Part shown: piece by piece, positions 33,856-42,122 of the stretch
Layout of the letters: each line of letters opens with the position of its first letter
Position numbering within the stretch: the first letter of the stretch is position 1
Assembly: GCA_024998625.1 (NCBI GenBank)
Contig: JACOEL010000009.1
Coordinates: 107,038-171,037, forward strand
Reading direction: 5' to 3'
Length of the DNA stretch: 64,000 bases
DNA from: Nitrospira sp.
GTDB taxonomy: Bacteria > Nitrospirota > Nitrospiria > Nitrospirales > Nitrospiraceae
Program-made: the position numbers and the translations under genes
Notes under the pieces: model-generated
Told to the model about the DNA's origin: nothing
Databases searched by the model: none
What the model saw: only the letters and a program-made list of their open reading frames with translations

Positions 33856-33936
33856 TTAATTCGAAATCTCAGACAGCGACGAGTTAAATTCTCTATTTTT
33901 TGGACACCGACTGATCCAAATCGGGAATTAATCAGA
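33851..33936 (-). repeat. MITE-like element with 12-bp inverted ends, copy 1
   Basis: TCTGATTAATTC (33851-33862) and its exact inverse GAATTAATCAGA (33925-33936) bound 86 bp. A related 85-bp copy lies at 52770-52854 in the opposite orientation; the first 33 nt of the aligned copies differ at three positions. No ORF is inside. The left end supplies the toxin gene's stop codon. The remaining gap to 34109 shows nothing else. Confidence 0.75.
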
Positions 33937-34109
33937 GGTTCCCTTGATCACTAGGATTAATTTCAGACGGCTTTTGCAGGGCTACAGCCAGATCCATCAA
34001 CATTCGGGTGGAGTGGAGTTGACAGGCTGAGGGTTTCTCGTCATGGTTTCGCGCGAGCGGCCCCGCCGAATCGGGCTGCTCCTTTGAGGGATGAGGCCTT
34101 GGGAGAGCG

Positions 34110-34859
34110 ATGGCAATCGATAAGCAGCATATCCTCGATGAGATCCAACGAATAGCTAAGGTCAATGCGGGAAAGCCCCCTGGTCAAAATGAATTCAAGA
34201 ACCAGGCAGGAATCAACAAGTACGACTGGTTCCCGCATTATTGGGTGCGATGGGGAGATGCCCAGGAAGAGGCCGGATTTGCTCGGAATAAATTTCAGGA
34301 AGCCTTCGAAAGAGACTTCCTTATAGAAAAGTTCATAGATCTAATTCGCAGGACGAAAGACCGAGACAAGGTACGGTTTCCTGTAGAGGGAGAGATGCTT
34401 GCTGAAAGAAAGAGGACTGCTGACTTTCCTCACGCGCAAGCCTTTCGTCAGCAATTTGGAGGAAAGGGGCAAATAGCCGCGGCTATCCTTGAACACTGTC
34501 GAGCGCGGAGCGGTTTCGAAGATGTGATAGGAGCGTGCGAGGAGGTCATCAAGGCTAATCCGGCCCCATCAATAAAGGAGCAAGAATCGAGAGACCAAGA
34601 GATTTTAGGATATGTGTACCTGATAAAGTCAGAGAGGTATTACAAGATCGGAAGGACCAATGCGGTCGGAAGAAGGCATTACGAATTGGCTATCCAGCTT
34701 CCAGAAAAAGCCAACGTTGTGCACGAGATCAAAACTGATGATCCGCTCGGCATTGAGGCCTATTGGCATAAACGGTTCGAGGCCAAACGCGGAAACGGCG
34801 AATGATTTGAGTTGACAGCAGAAGATGTCAGAGCATTCAAACGGCGCAAGTTCATGTAA
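34110..34859 (+). pseudogene. GIY-YIG nuclease-like gene with an in-frame TGA at a conserved Trp
   Basis: The open frame from ATG 34110 has N-terminal helices with DWFPHYWVRWGDAQEEAGF and a C-terminal GIY-YIG-type (MUG113/T5orf172) domain: LGYVYLIKSERYYKIGRTNA and EIKTDDPLGIEAYWHKRF. After NGE there is TGA (34803-34805), and the same frame goes on as FELTAEDVRAFKRRKFM to TAA at 34857. In relatives this place reads GEWF, so a TGG-to-TGA change removed the last 18 residues. The 231-residue product may be partly functional. A base error is possible. Confidence 0.75.
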
Positions 34860-34896
34860 TACCGTAGGACGTGCTAGTGTTGGTTCACCGAGCACC

Positions 34897-34911
34897 CCCC
34901 TTGACCTGTGC
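34897..34911 (+). repeat. 15-bp direct repeat, left copy
   Basis: CCCCTTGACCTGTGC here recurs exactly at 35324-35338. The two copies flank the DUF4325 gene. Each contains TTGACC, so both may be promoter -35 regions rather than insertion scars. Confidence 0.5.
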
Positions 34912-34925
34912 GATATTTCTCAACG

Positions 34926-35252
34926 TCAGTGCGCCGGAGTTTCGCGAGGAGCTGTGGGGCGGACGTGTTTGATCATGGCCAGAACGGCGGGGCTGGCGTG
35001 TTCGGGGTGGATGACGATGCCGGAATGGCGATTCGCAAAGACTCGAAAGACTTCGTCGGAAAATCCCTGTCCCACGGAGCGTACGTCACGAAAATCCACT
35101 ACGATCTCGCGAACGTTCTCCAAATTTGCAAGGAGGCGTCGTGCCTCAGACCGGGCGATGAAATCAGGCCTCAACAACCTTATGCGGACTGAATCTCCCT
35201 GACATTCTAAGTCGAATTCTGGCTGCGGAGAATCGCCTGTCACTTTACCCAT
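34926..35252 (-). CDS. STAS-like DUF4325 protein
   Basis: 108 residues. ARRLLANLENVREIVVDFRDVRSVGQGFSDEVFRVFANRH and VLAMIKHV are the DUF4325 signature (a STAS-like domain often appended to HTH or kinase-like proteins). Here it stands alone. Function unknown; the family has been linked to regulation. It lies opposite in strand to its neighbours, between the GIY-YIG gene and ssrA. Confidence 0.72.
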   Translation of the reverse strand: MGKVTGDSPQPEFDLECQGDSVRIRLLRPDFIARSEARRLLANLENVREIVVDFRDVRSVGQGFSDEVFRVFANRHSGIVIHPEHASPAVLAMIKHVRPTAPRETPAH

Positions 35253-35323
35253 GGTAGAGCTCAGCAGATTACGTGACGAATGCGAAGAATATCATCAAGC
35301 CCGATAAGCATGGAAGCTGGCAT

Positions 35324-35338
35324 CCCCTTGACCTGTGC
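35324..35338 (+). promoter_or_regulatory. 15-bp direct repeat, right copy; possible ssrA promoter region
   Basis: CCCCTTGACCTGTGC repeats the element at 34897-34911. TTGACC (35328-35333) could be the -35 of an ssrA precursor promoter with a weak -10 (ATCTAA) 17 nt later, about 110 nt upstream of the mature tmRNA end. The stretch 35364-35460 has GTGAAAAGTGAAATG-type motifs and their near inverse (GACGTTTCAC). Confidence 0.35.
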
Positions 35339-35472
35339 TGTATGATGAACATCTAAGACGTAATGAGACGTGAAAAGTGAAATGCGAATGGACGCGGAGA
35401 AGTACGTCGAATCCTTTCATGAGCGAATGGCCTCTCACCTTTTACGTCTGACGTTTCACGATCACCAAGAAA

Positions 35473-35823
35473 GGGGGCGACCGGTTTCGACGGGGATATT
35501 GACGCCATCGTCGCATGTCGAGATCTCGGGAACTCGTAAAATTCCGGGAAAAACGCAACTGCCAACCAAGAACTGGCACTCGCAGCCTAATTTAGGCTGA
35601 GACGTCGTTCCATCTGAGGCCCGCGGGGGTGGAATGGCGCGATGCAGCGGGCTGGTCTCACGCCGGTGCTCAGCGGCGAGGGGCGAGACAATACTGGGCT
35701 AGCGGTGATTCTAAGCCGGCCGATAGGCGTGGGTCGCTGCGAAGCGTAAAGAATCGGCTACACATGTAGACGCGATGTGCCGACGATCTTCGGACAGGGG
35801 TTCAACTCCCCTCGCCTCCACCA
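35473..35823 (+). ncRNA. ssrA: Transfer-messenger RNA
   Basis: The 351-nt RNA starts GGGGGCGACCGGTTTCGACG and ends GGGGTTCAACTCCCC then TCGCCTCCACCA. The acceptor stem GGGGGCG pairs with CGCCTCC (one G-U), the T-arm is canonical, and CCA is encoded. The tag frame starts at the GCA resume codon at 35555 and ends at TAA 35588-35590, giving ATANQELALAA, an 11-residue degradation tag with the typical LAA end. It works with SmpB (1910-2389) and free EF-Tu to rescue stalled ribosomes. Confidence 0.96.
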
Positions 35824-35840
35824 AACCGCACTTTGTGCGA

Positions 35841-35865
35841 CCCCGCGCCTCAAATGTGCGCGGGG
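35841..35865 (+). terminator. Hairpin just after tmRNA
   Basis: CCCCGCGC (35841-35848) pairs with GCGCGGGG (35858-35865). A smaller stem CGCAC-TTT-GTGCG (35827-35839) precedes it. There is no T-run, so these are 3'-end processing or stability structures; the T-tailed terminator lies at 35989. Confidence 0.45.
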
Positions 35866-35983
35866 ATACTTCCCCTCAAGTAGGTGCCTTTTTCAGCTCG
35901 CTCGACCCGGAGCCATTTCAATGGTTCCGGGCGACGGGAGACACTCCCCCAGTGGTTTGTTTTCGATGCGCTGGCGGGATCAT

Positions 35984-36937
35984 TCATGAAGGGCTCGGAG
36001 ACTCTCCGAGCCCTTTTTTCTTGCTCGCACCCCTCTGGCGGGCCAGGTGCTGCGTGCAGACCTCCCGCACACAGCCGCGTAACCAGCGATGGGCGAGATC
36101 GCTATCCAACCGCGGATGCCAGAGCAACGACACCGTAAACTCCGGCGTGGAGATCGGGAGGGCAAAGCTAAACAGGCCTGCCCGCAAGATCCCGGTATGT
36201 CGTTCTGGAACGGTGGCGATGAGGTCGGAGGCGCGAGCCAGCGCGAGGGCTGTCGCAAAGCCCCCGACAATCGTGGCCAGCTCCCGCTCCAATCCGAACG
36301 CTGCTAAGGCATCATCGATCGGGCCCTTTTCAGGTCCCTGGCGCGAGACACAGATGTGTTTCCCGGCGGCGTAGCGGGAGGGCGTGATCCTATTCTTCGT
36401 GAGCGCATGTCCGGCTCGCACGACACCGATGTATCGGTCATTGAACAGGGCCTGCACGCGCAACTCCTGAGCCGTCGTCTTATCGACCACTCCGGTCTCC
36501 AACTCGACAGTGCCTTCACGAAGCGGCGCGCTGTCCTTCTGTGACTTCTGCACGAAGCGCAGCCGCACGCCCGGTGCCACTTCACTCAGGCGGGCCAGCA
36601 GCGGCGGCCCGAAGTTCTCCACAAAACCTTCGCTGGTCCGCAGGGTGAAGGTTCTCACGAGCGTGGTGAGATCAAGTCGTTCCGCCGGGCGAAGCACCGC
36701 TTCGGCGTCCTGCACCAGCTGCCCCACGCGTTCGCGCAAGGCCAACGCTCGTGGTGTCGGCACGAGCCCGCGACCGGCTCTGACCAACAGGGGGTCGCCG
36801 GTTGTCGCGCGCAATCGGGCAAGCGCTCGGCTCATCGCCGACGGGCTGAGTCGCAACCGGTGGCTGGCGCGCGCCACGCTGCCTTCCGCCAGCAACACAT
36901 CGAGAGTTATGAGGAGATTGAGATCGGGCCTCGCCAT
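35984..36937 (-). CDS. LysR family transcriptional regulator
   Basis: 317 residues. The N-terminal HTH reads PDLNLLITLDVLLAEGSVARASHRLRLSPSAMSRALARLRATTGDPLLVRAGRGLVPT, followed by a substrate-binding domain. The C-terminus after about residue 300 is unusual and encoded by the ssrA terminator sequence, suggesting that the original end was lost or that the gene has grown into it. It is divergent from tpm with 139 nt between, so tpm may be a target; the intergenic part has no clear operator that I can name. Confidence 0.87.
   Translation of the reverse strand: MARPDLNLLITLDVLLAEGSVARASHRLRLSPSAMSRALARLRATTGDPLLVRAGRGLVPTPRALALRERVGQLVQDAEAVLRPAERLDLTTLVRTFTLRTSEGFVENFGPPLLARLSEVAPGVRLRFVQKSQKDSAPLREGTVELETGVVDKTTAQELRVQALFNDRYIGVVRAGHALTKNRITPSRYAAGKHICVSRQGPEKGPIDDALAAFGLERELATIVGGFATALALARASDLIATVPERHTGILRAGLFSFALPISTPEFTVSLLWHPRLDSDLAHRWLRGCVREVCTQHLARQRGASKKKGLGESPSPS
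35989..36019 (+). terminator. Rho-independent terminator for ssrA transcription
   Basis: GGGCTCGGAG-ACT-CTCCGAGCCC followed by TTTTTT. The stem is a perfect 10 bp. It lies inside the last codons of the opposite-strand LysR gene, whose final residues (KKGLGESPSPS) are encoded by the hairpin. Confidence 0.85.
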
Positions 36938-37076
36938 GGCGCGATGATAGCACGGTTCACTCGTGAGATGGCGTCAGACGCACGAATACCATGCAACCGC
37001 TGCGTGTTCCGCCAGGTCTTGAAGCAGCGTAAGATGGCCACATTGTCGTTGATACTTTTTAAGGAGGTCGGAGCGC

Positions 37077-37730
37077 ATGGACACACAGTTTTGGCATGAC
37101 CGGTGGGCCAGCAATGAAATCGGCTTTCACAAGAATGACGCGAACCCCTTGCTGGTGAAGTACCTCGACGAGTTGTCGCTGGCGAAAGGCAGCCGTGTAT
37201 TTCTGCCGCTCTGCGGGAAGACGCTCGATATCGGGTGGTTGCTGTCTCGGGGCTTTCGGGTGGCCGGGGCCGAATTGAGTGCCATTGCCATCACGCAGTT
37301 GTTTGCGGAACTCGGCGTGACGCCGACGATCACCAAAGTCGGCACGCTCGATCACTACCGCGCCCCGCAGCTCGACCTCTTCGTTGGCGACGTCTTCACG
37401 CTGACGCCTGAGCTGCTGGGCCAGGTCGAGGCGATCTACGACCGAGCGGCTCTGGTCGCGTTGCCGCCGGACATGCGCGCTCGATACGCCGCGCATCTCG
37501 CGACACTCACCGCGCACGCACCGCAACTGCTGATCTCCTTTGAGTATGACCAACAAGCGATGGAGGGCCCACCCTTCTCCGTCAGTGAAGAAGAGATCCG
37601 CAAACACTATGGTCAGGGGTATGACATCACGGTCCTGGCCAGCCTCGATGTCCCCGGCGGCCTCAAGGGACGCTGCCCGGCCACAGAGAGCGTCTATTCG
37701 CTCAAGAAGAAGCCTTTCGGCGGGGCGTGA
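37077..37730 (+). CDS. tpm: Thiopurine S-methyltransferase
   Basis: 217 residues. FWHDRWASNEIGFHKNDANPLL is the characteristic TPMT start; SRVFLPLCGKTLDIGWLLSRGFRVAGAELS is the SAM-binding motif; YDRAALVALPPDMRARY and ISFEYDQQAMEGPPFSV complete the family pattern. Bacterial members methylate thiols and also selenium or tellurium compounds. AAGGAGG precedes the ATG. Confidence 0.93.
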   Translation: MDTQFWHDRWASNEIGFHKNDANPLLVKYLDELSLAKGSRVFLPLCGKTLDIGWLLSRGFRVAGAELSAIAITQLFAELGVTPTITKVGTLDHYRAPQLDLFVGDVFTLTPELLGQVEAIYDRAALVALPPDMRARYAAHLATLTAHAPQLLISFEYDQQAMEGPPFSVSEEEIRKHYGQGYDITVLASLDVPGGLKGRCPATESVYSLKKKPFGGA

Positions 37731-37848
37731 TCTGCGTGTGGTCGCTTTGTTCGCTGGCTGCTGAAGGCTCCTTTTGGTAGACTGGCGCCCGTCTTAAGGT
37801 GACTTTCTCACGAGACGGTTGAATGCCATTCAAGGAGCGCGTTGTTCT

Positions 37849-40626
37849 GTGACGCCGGAAACCAAAGCCCGTCAGCAGATCGATCGTAAGCTCGAACAAG
37901 CCGGCTGGGTCGTACAGGATATGAACCAGCTCAATCTGTCGGCCGGCGTGGGTGTGGCGGTACGAGAATATCCCACCGATACGGGCCCGGCCGATTATGT
38001 GCTGTTTGTGAACCGCCAAGCCGTCGGGGTCATCGAAGCCAAGAAAGACAGTGAGGGCGAGAAGATCACGGTGACCGAAAGCCAAACCGAACGTTACGCC
38101 CATGCCCAGCTCAAATGGCGCAAAGACAACAGCCCGTTGCGGTTTCTGTTTGAAGCCACCGGTCAAATTATCCGCTTCACCGACGGAACGGACCCAGCCC
38201 CGCGTTCACGTGAACTCTTCCACTTCTTCACGCCCGAAACATTAGGCGCCAGGCAGGCTCAACCGCAGACCTTGCGCCGTCGGCTGGCCGAGCAGATGCC
38301 GCCGCTGCACGAACAGAATCTACGCACCTGTCAGATCAGCGCCGTGACCGGGCTGGAACAATCCCTGCGCCTGAACAAGCCGCGCGCCCTCGTTCACATG
38401 GCTACCGGCGCGGGTAAGACCTTCACCGCCATTACCTCGGTGTACCGGCTGCTCAAATTCGGCGGCGCCACGCGCATCCTGTTTCTCGTCGATACCCGCA
38501 ATCTCGGGAAGCAGGCTCATCAAGAATTCATGGCCTACACCCCGCCCGATGACGCGCGTAAGTTCACCGAGCTCTACAATGTGCAGCGACTGGCCTCGTC
38601 CACCATCGATCCGCACGCACAGGTCTGCATCAGCACCATCCAACGTATGTATTCGATTTTATCCGGCGAGCCGATCGACGAATCGGCTGAGGACATCTCC
38701 CTGAACGAACTGCAGCAGACCGCCAAGCAGGCAAAGGTCGTCCGCTACAATCCGGCGGTGCCGGTGGAGACTTTCGATGCCATCATCATCGACGAATGCC
38801 ATCGCAGTATCTACAACGTCTGGAAACAGGTGCTCGATTACTTCGACGCCTACCTGATCGGCCTGACCGCCACGCCGGACAACCGCACGTTCGGCTTCTT
38901 CAACGAAAACATCGTGGCTCAATATACCTACGAGCAATCGGTCGCCGATGGCGTGAACGTGGGTTACGACGTGTACGAGATCGAAACCGAGGTCACCCAG
39001 AAGGGCGCTAAGCTCAAGGCCAAGGAGTGGGTGGACCATCGCGACCGCCAGACCCGCAAGAAACGCTGGGCCGAGGTCGAGGAAGATACCGTTTATACCG
39101 GCAAGGAGCTGGATCGCTCCGTGGTCAATCCCAGCCAGATTCGTCATGTCATCCAGGCCATGAAAACTGCCGTGGAAACGCAGATCTTCCCGACTCGCAA
39201 GGAGACGCCGAAGACTCTGATCTTCGCCAAGACAGACAGCCATGCCGACGACATCATTCACATCGTGCGCGAGGTGTACAGCCAGGGCAACGCCTTCTGC
39301 CGCAAAGTGACCTACAGCGAAAAAGAGGCCGACGGCATCCTCTCCAGCTTCCGTAACGACTACCATCCGCGCATCGCTGTCACGGTGGACATGATCGCGA
39401 CGGGCACCGATGTCAAACCGCTGGAGGTGCTGCTGTTCATGCGCGATGTGCGCAGCAAGGGCTATTACGAGCAGATGAAAGGACGCGGCGTGCGCGCCCT
39501 CGACGGCGAGAGCCTCAAACGTGTCAGCAACAGCGCCGACGGCGCGAAAACGCGTTTCGTCCTGATCGATGCCGTGGGCGTGGAAAAATCCCTCAAGACC
39601 GAAAGCCGCCCCTTGGAGAGGAAGCCCGCGGTTCCTCTCAAGGACCTCCTGCAGGGCGTGGCGGTCGGACACCGGGACGACGACACCGTCCTCTCCCTCG
39701 CGAACCGCCTGATACGGTTGGCTAAGCAACTGGATGACAAGGCCCAGGCGCGTATCCTGAAAGTCTCCGGTGGTCTGTCCGTCGCCGAACTCGGCAAGGG
39801 CTTGATCACCGCGCTCGATCCCGATGCCATCGTCGCCGCCGCTCTCGCCACGGCCAAAGCCAATGGCTTTACCCGTGCCGAAGACACGCTCCTGCCCCAG
39901 GAGATCGAGACCGCCCGCGCGACACGGGTGGCCGCCGCCTGTGCACCGTTCGACAACCCGGAGTTGCGCAACGAAGTCGAAGCCGCCCGGCGGGAGCGCG
40001 AGCAAATCATCGACCACCTCAACCCGGATCAAGTCACGTTCGCGGGTTTCTGCGAGCAGGCCGAAGCCCAAGCCCAGGCCGTGATCACAAGTTTTTCCGA
40101 CTACCTGGCCGCCCACAAGGACGAGATTGCGGCGCTGAGTTTCTTCTACCAGCAGCCCTACCAGCGGCGACAATTGACTTTCGAGATGATCGAAGACCTG
40201 CACGAGCGGTTATGCAGGCCACCCCTGATGGTGACTACCGAACGGCTGTGGAACGCCTATGCGCGGGTGCGGACCGATCAGGTGAGGGGCGTGTCGAGCC
40301 GGCGGCAGCTCACCGACCTCGTCTCGTTGGTTCGCTTTGCCTTGGGGCTCGATAGCGAACTCAAACCCTTCAGCGATCAAGTGGACAAGCGCTTTCAGGA
40401 ATGGATCTTTCGCCACAATGCTCAACGCGCCACGGCCTTCAGCCCCGACCAAACGGAATGGTTACGGCTGATGAAGGACCATATCGCCAACTCCTGCAGC
40501 ATCACCCGCGAGGATTTCGACTATGCCGAGCTGGCGGACAAGGGCGGGCTGCAGAAGGCTTGGGGCCTGTTCGGCCAGGAGCTGGACGGCTTGCTGCAGG
40601 AGATGAATGAGGAGTTGGTGGCGTGA
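37849..40626 (+). CDS. hsdR: Type I restriction enzyme, R subunit
   Basis: GTG 37849, behind AAGGAG, gives 925 residues; an ATG at 37819 in the same frame is less well placed. The N-terminal nuclease core has PADYVLFVNRQAVGVIEAKK (D...ExK). The motor has Walker A MATGAGKTFTAI, the DECH box IIIDECHRSIYN, GLTATP, and the C-terminal helicase motifs MIATGTDVKPLEVLLFMRDV and QMKGRGVRAL. It cleaves unmodified DNA after translocation, together with HsdM and HsdS. The HsdS gene overlaps it by GTGA. Confidence 0.94.
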   Translation: MTPETKARQQIDRKLEQAGWVVQDMNQLNLSAGVGVAVREYPTDTGPADYVLFVNRQAVGVIEAKKDSEGEKITVTESQTERYAHAQLKWRKDNSPLRFLFEATGQIIRFTDGTDPAPRSRELFHFFTPETLGARQAQPQTLRRRLAEQMPPLHEQNLRTCQISAVTGLEQSLRLNKPRALVHMATGAGKTFTAITSVYRLLKFGGATRILFLVDTRNLGKQAHQEFMAYTPPDDARKFTELYNVQRLASSTIDPHAQVCISTIQRMYSILSGEPIDESAEDISLNELQQTAKQAKVVRYNPAVPVETFDAIIIDECHRSIYNVWKQVLDYFDAYLIGLTATPDNRTFGFFNENIVAQYTYEQSVADGVNVGYDVYEIETEVTQKGAKLKAKEWVDHRDRQTRKKRWAEVEEDTVYTGKELDRSVVNPSQIRHVIQAMKTAVETQIFPTRKETPKTLIFAKTDSHADDIIHIVREVYSQGNAFCRKVTYSEKEADGILSSFRNDYHPRIAVTVDMIATGTDVKPLEVLLFMRDVRSKGYYEQMKGRGVRALDGESLKRVSNSADGAKTRFVLIDAVGVEKSLKTESRPLERKPAVPLKDLLQGVAVGHRDDDTVLSLANRLIRLAKQLDDKAQARILKVSGGLSVAELGKGLITALDPDAIVAAALATAKANGFTRAEDTLLPQEIETARATRVAAACAPFDNPELRNEVEAARREREQIIDHLNPDQVTFAGFCEQAEAQAQAVITSFSDYLAAHKDEIAALSFFYQQPYQRRQLTFEMIEDLHERLCRPPLMVTTERLWNAYARVRTDQVRGVSSRRQLTDLVSLVRFALGLDSELKPFSDQVDKRFQEWIFRHNAQRATAFSPDQTEWLRLMKDHIANSCSITREDFDYAELADKGGLQKAWGLFGQELDGLLQEMNEELVA

Positions 40627-42122
40627 GCCAAGAGCAGCTGGAACTGAGGGCAACGCTTGGAGAGTTGGTTGACGAAGCTGTCGATCAATCAGGCCCCCAT
40701 CAGGGCTCTTTCATCTATGTTGACATTAGTAGCATTGACCGAGAAAGCAAGCATATCGTTGCAGCTAAGACGTTGTCGCTTGACCAAGCTCCCAGCCGGG
40801 CAAAACAAGTTCTGAGGGCTGGTGATGTATTGGTCTCGATGACGCGCCCCAACCTAAACGCCGTTGCTGTAGTGTCCGAACAACTTGATGGTGCTATCGG
40901 TTCAACCGCCTTTCACGTACTTCGCTCGCGTTGGTTGCGGCCGAAATTCCTGCATGGACTAGTCCAAACGCAAGACTTCATCGATGCCATGTCGGGGGTC
41001 GTGCAGGGCGCTCTGTACCCTGCTGTGCGGCCAAGGGATATCAGCGGTTACTGCTTTCAATTTCAGACCCCGGAGCAGCAAACCCGCATTGTCGAAAAAC
41101 TCGAAGAACTGCTGTCCGATCTTGATGCGGGGGTGGCTGAGCTCAGGGCGGCGCAGAAGAAGCTTGGGCGATACCGTCAATCGCTGCTGAAGGCTGCCGT
41201 TGAAGGCGCACTTACCGCCGAATGGCGCAAGCACAACAGGCCGCGAGAAACCGGCGCGCAACTGCTCGAGCGCATCCTCACCGAACGCCGCGCGCGCTGG
41301 GAAGCGAAGCAACTCGCCAAGTTCAAGGAGCAAGGCAAGACCCCGCCTAAGGACTGGCAGAAGAAATATCCCGAGCCTGTCCAGCCGGATACTACCAACC
41401 TGCTCAGACTGCCGGATGGGTGGGTGTGGGCGACCCTGGAACAGCTCTCGGAATTTATCACGAGTGGGTCGCGTGGGTGGGCCGAGTACTATGCTGAATC
41501 GGGAGCAACATTCATCCGGTCACAGAACATCAATAAGGACCGGCTGGATTTGTCAGACATCGCGTTTGTGAGACCGCCCGTCAGTATGGAGGGCATGCGG
41601 ACAAGAGTGCGGTCTCACGATCTCTTGCTGACCATCACTGGAGCAAATGTCGGTAAGGCTGCGTGGGTCGAGGGTAGCATTGGCGAGGCATACGTCAGTC
41701 AACATGTGGCATTAATCAGGCCGATCGAAACGACCCTTGCTCCATTTCTGCACATGTTCCTCATCGCGTCTGCGGGGGGCCGAGGGCACTTGAATAAGGA
41801 AGCCTACGGGGCAGGAAAACCTGGCCTGAATTTGCAGCAAGTGGGAGCCCTCACCGTGCCATTGCCCAGCTCGGCAGAAATACCAGCTCTAGTCGATTCT
41901 ATGACGGGACAGGTAAAGGCGTTGACCGAACAAACAATCGCCATTGAATTGGCTTTCAAGCAATCTGCCGCCCAGCGCAAAAACATTCTTAAAGCCGCCT
42001 TCTCCGGCCAGCTGGTGCCGCAAGACCCGAGCGACGAACCGGCCAGCGCATTGTTGGCGCGCATTCGCGCCGAGCGGAAGAAAAGGACAGGTGCTCATTC
42101 GACTAGAACGGAGACCATATGA
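40623..42122 (+). CDS. hsdS: Type I restriction enzyme, specificity subunit
   Basis: 499 residues with two target recognition domains. TRD1 (about 10-150) ends QFQTPEQQTRIVEKLEELLSDLDAGVAELRAAQKKLGRYRQSLLKAAVEG, the first conserved coiled coil. TRD2 (about 260-420) contains WVWATLEQLSEFITSGSRGW and ends in the second coiled coil (AFKQSAAQRKNILKAAFSGQLVPQDPSDEPA). It sets the DNA sequence recognised. The start overlaps hsdR and the stop overlaps fic (ATGA), so all are translationally coupled. Confidence 0.93.
   Translation: MSQEQLELRATLGELVDEAVDQSGPHQGSFIYVDISSIDRESKHIVAAKTLSLDQAPSRAKQVLRAGDVLVSMTRPNLNAVAVVSEQLDGAIGSTAFHVLRSRWLRPKFLHGLVQTQDFIDAMSGVVQGALYPAVRPRDISGYCFQFQTPEQQTRIVEKLEELLSDLDAGVAELRAAQKKLGRYRQSLLKAAVEGALTAEWRKHNRPRETGAQLLERILTERRARWEAKQLAKFKEQGKTPPKDWQKKYPEPVQPDTTNLLRLPDGWVWATLEQLSEFITSGSRGWAEYYAESGATFIRSQNINKDRLDLSDIAFVRPPVSMEGMRTRVRSHDLLLTITGANVGKAAWVEGSIGEAYVSQHVALIRPIETTLAPFLHMFLIASAGGRGHLNKEAYGAGKPGLNLQQVGALTVPLPSSAEIPALVDSMTGQVKALTEQTIAIELAFKQSAAQRKNILKAAFSGQLVPQDPSDEPASALLARIRAERKKRTGAHSTRTETI

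Noticed and set aside
35790..35823. tRNA-like 3' end with T-loop and CCA
   Set aside because: It is the 3' half of the tmRNA acceptor/T-arm, paired with 35473-35479, not a separate tRNA.
38659..40203. 514-residue open frame on the minus strand inside hsdR
   Set aside because: It is the antisense shadow of hsdR in GC-rich codon usage; the hsdR frame has all helicase motifs and the reverse frame has no recognisable domain.
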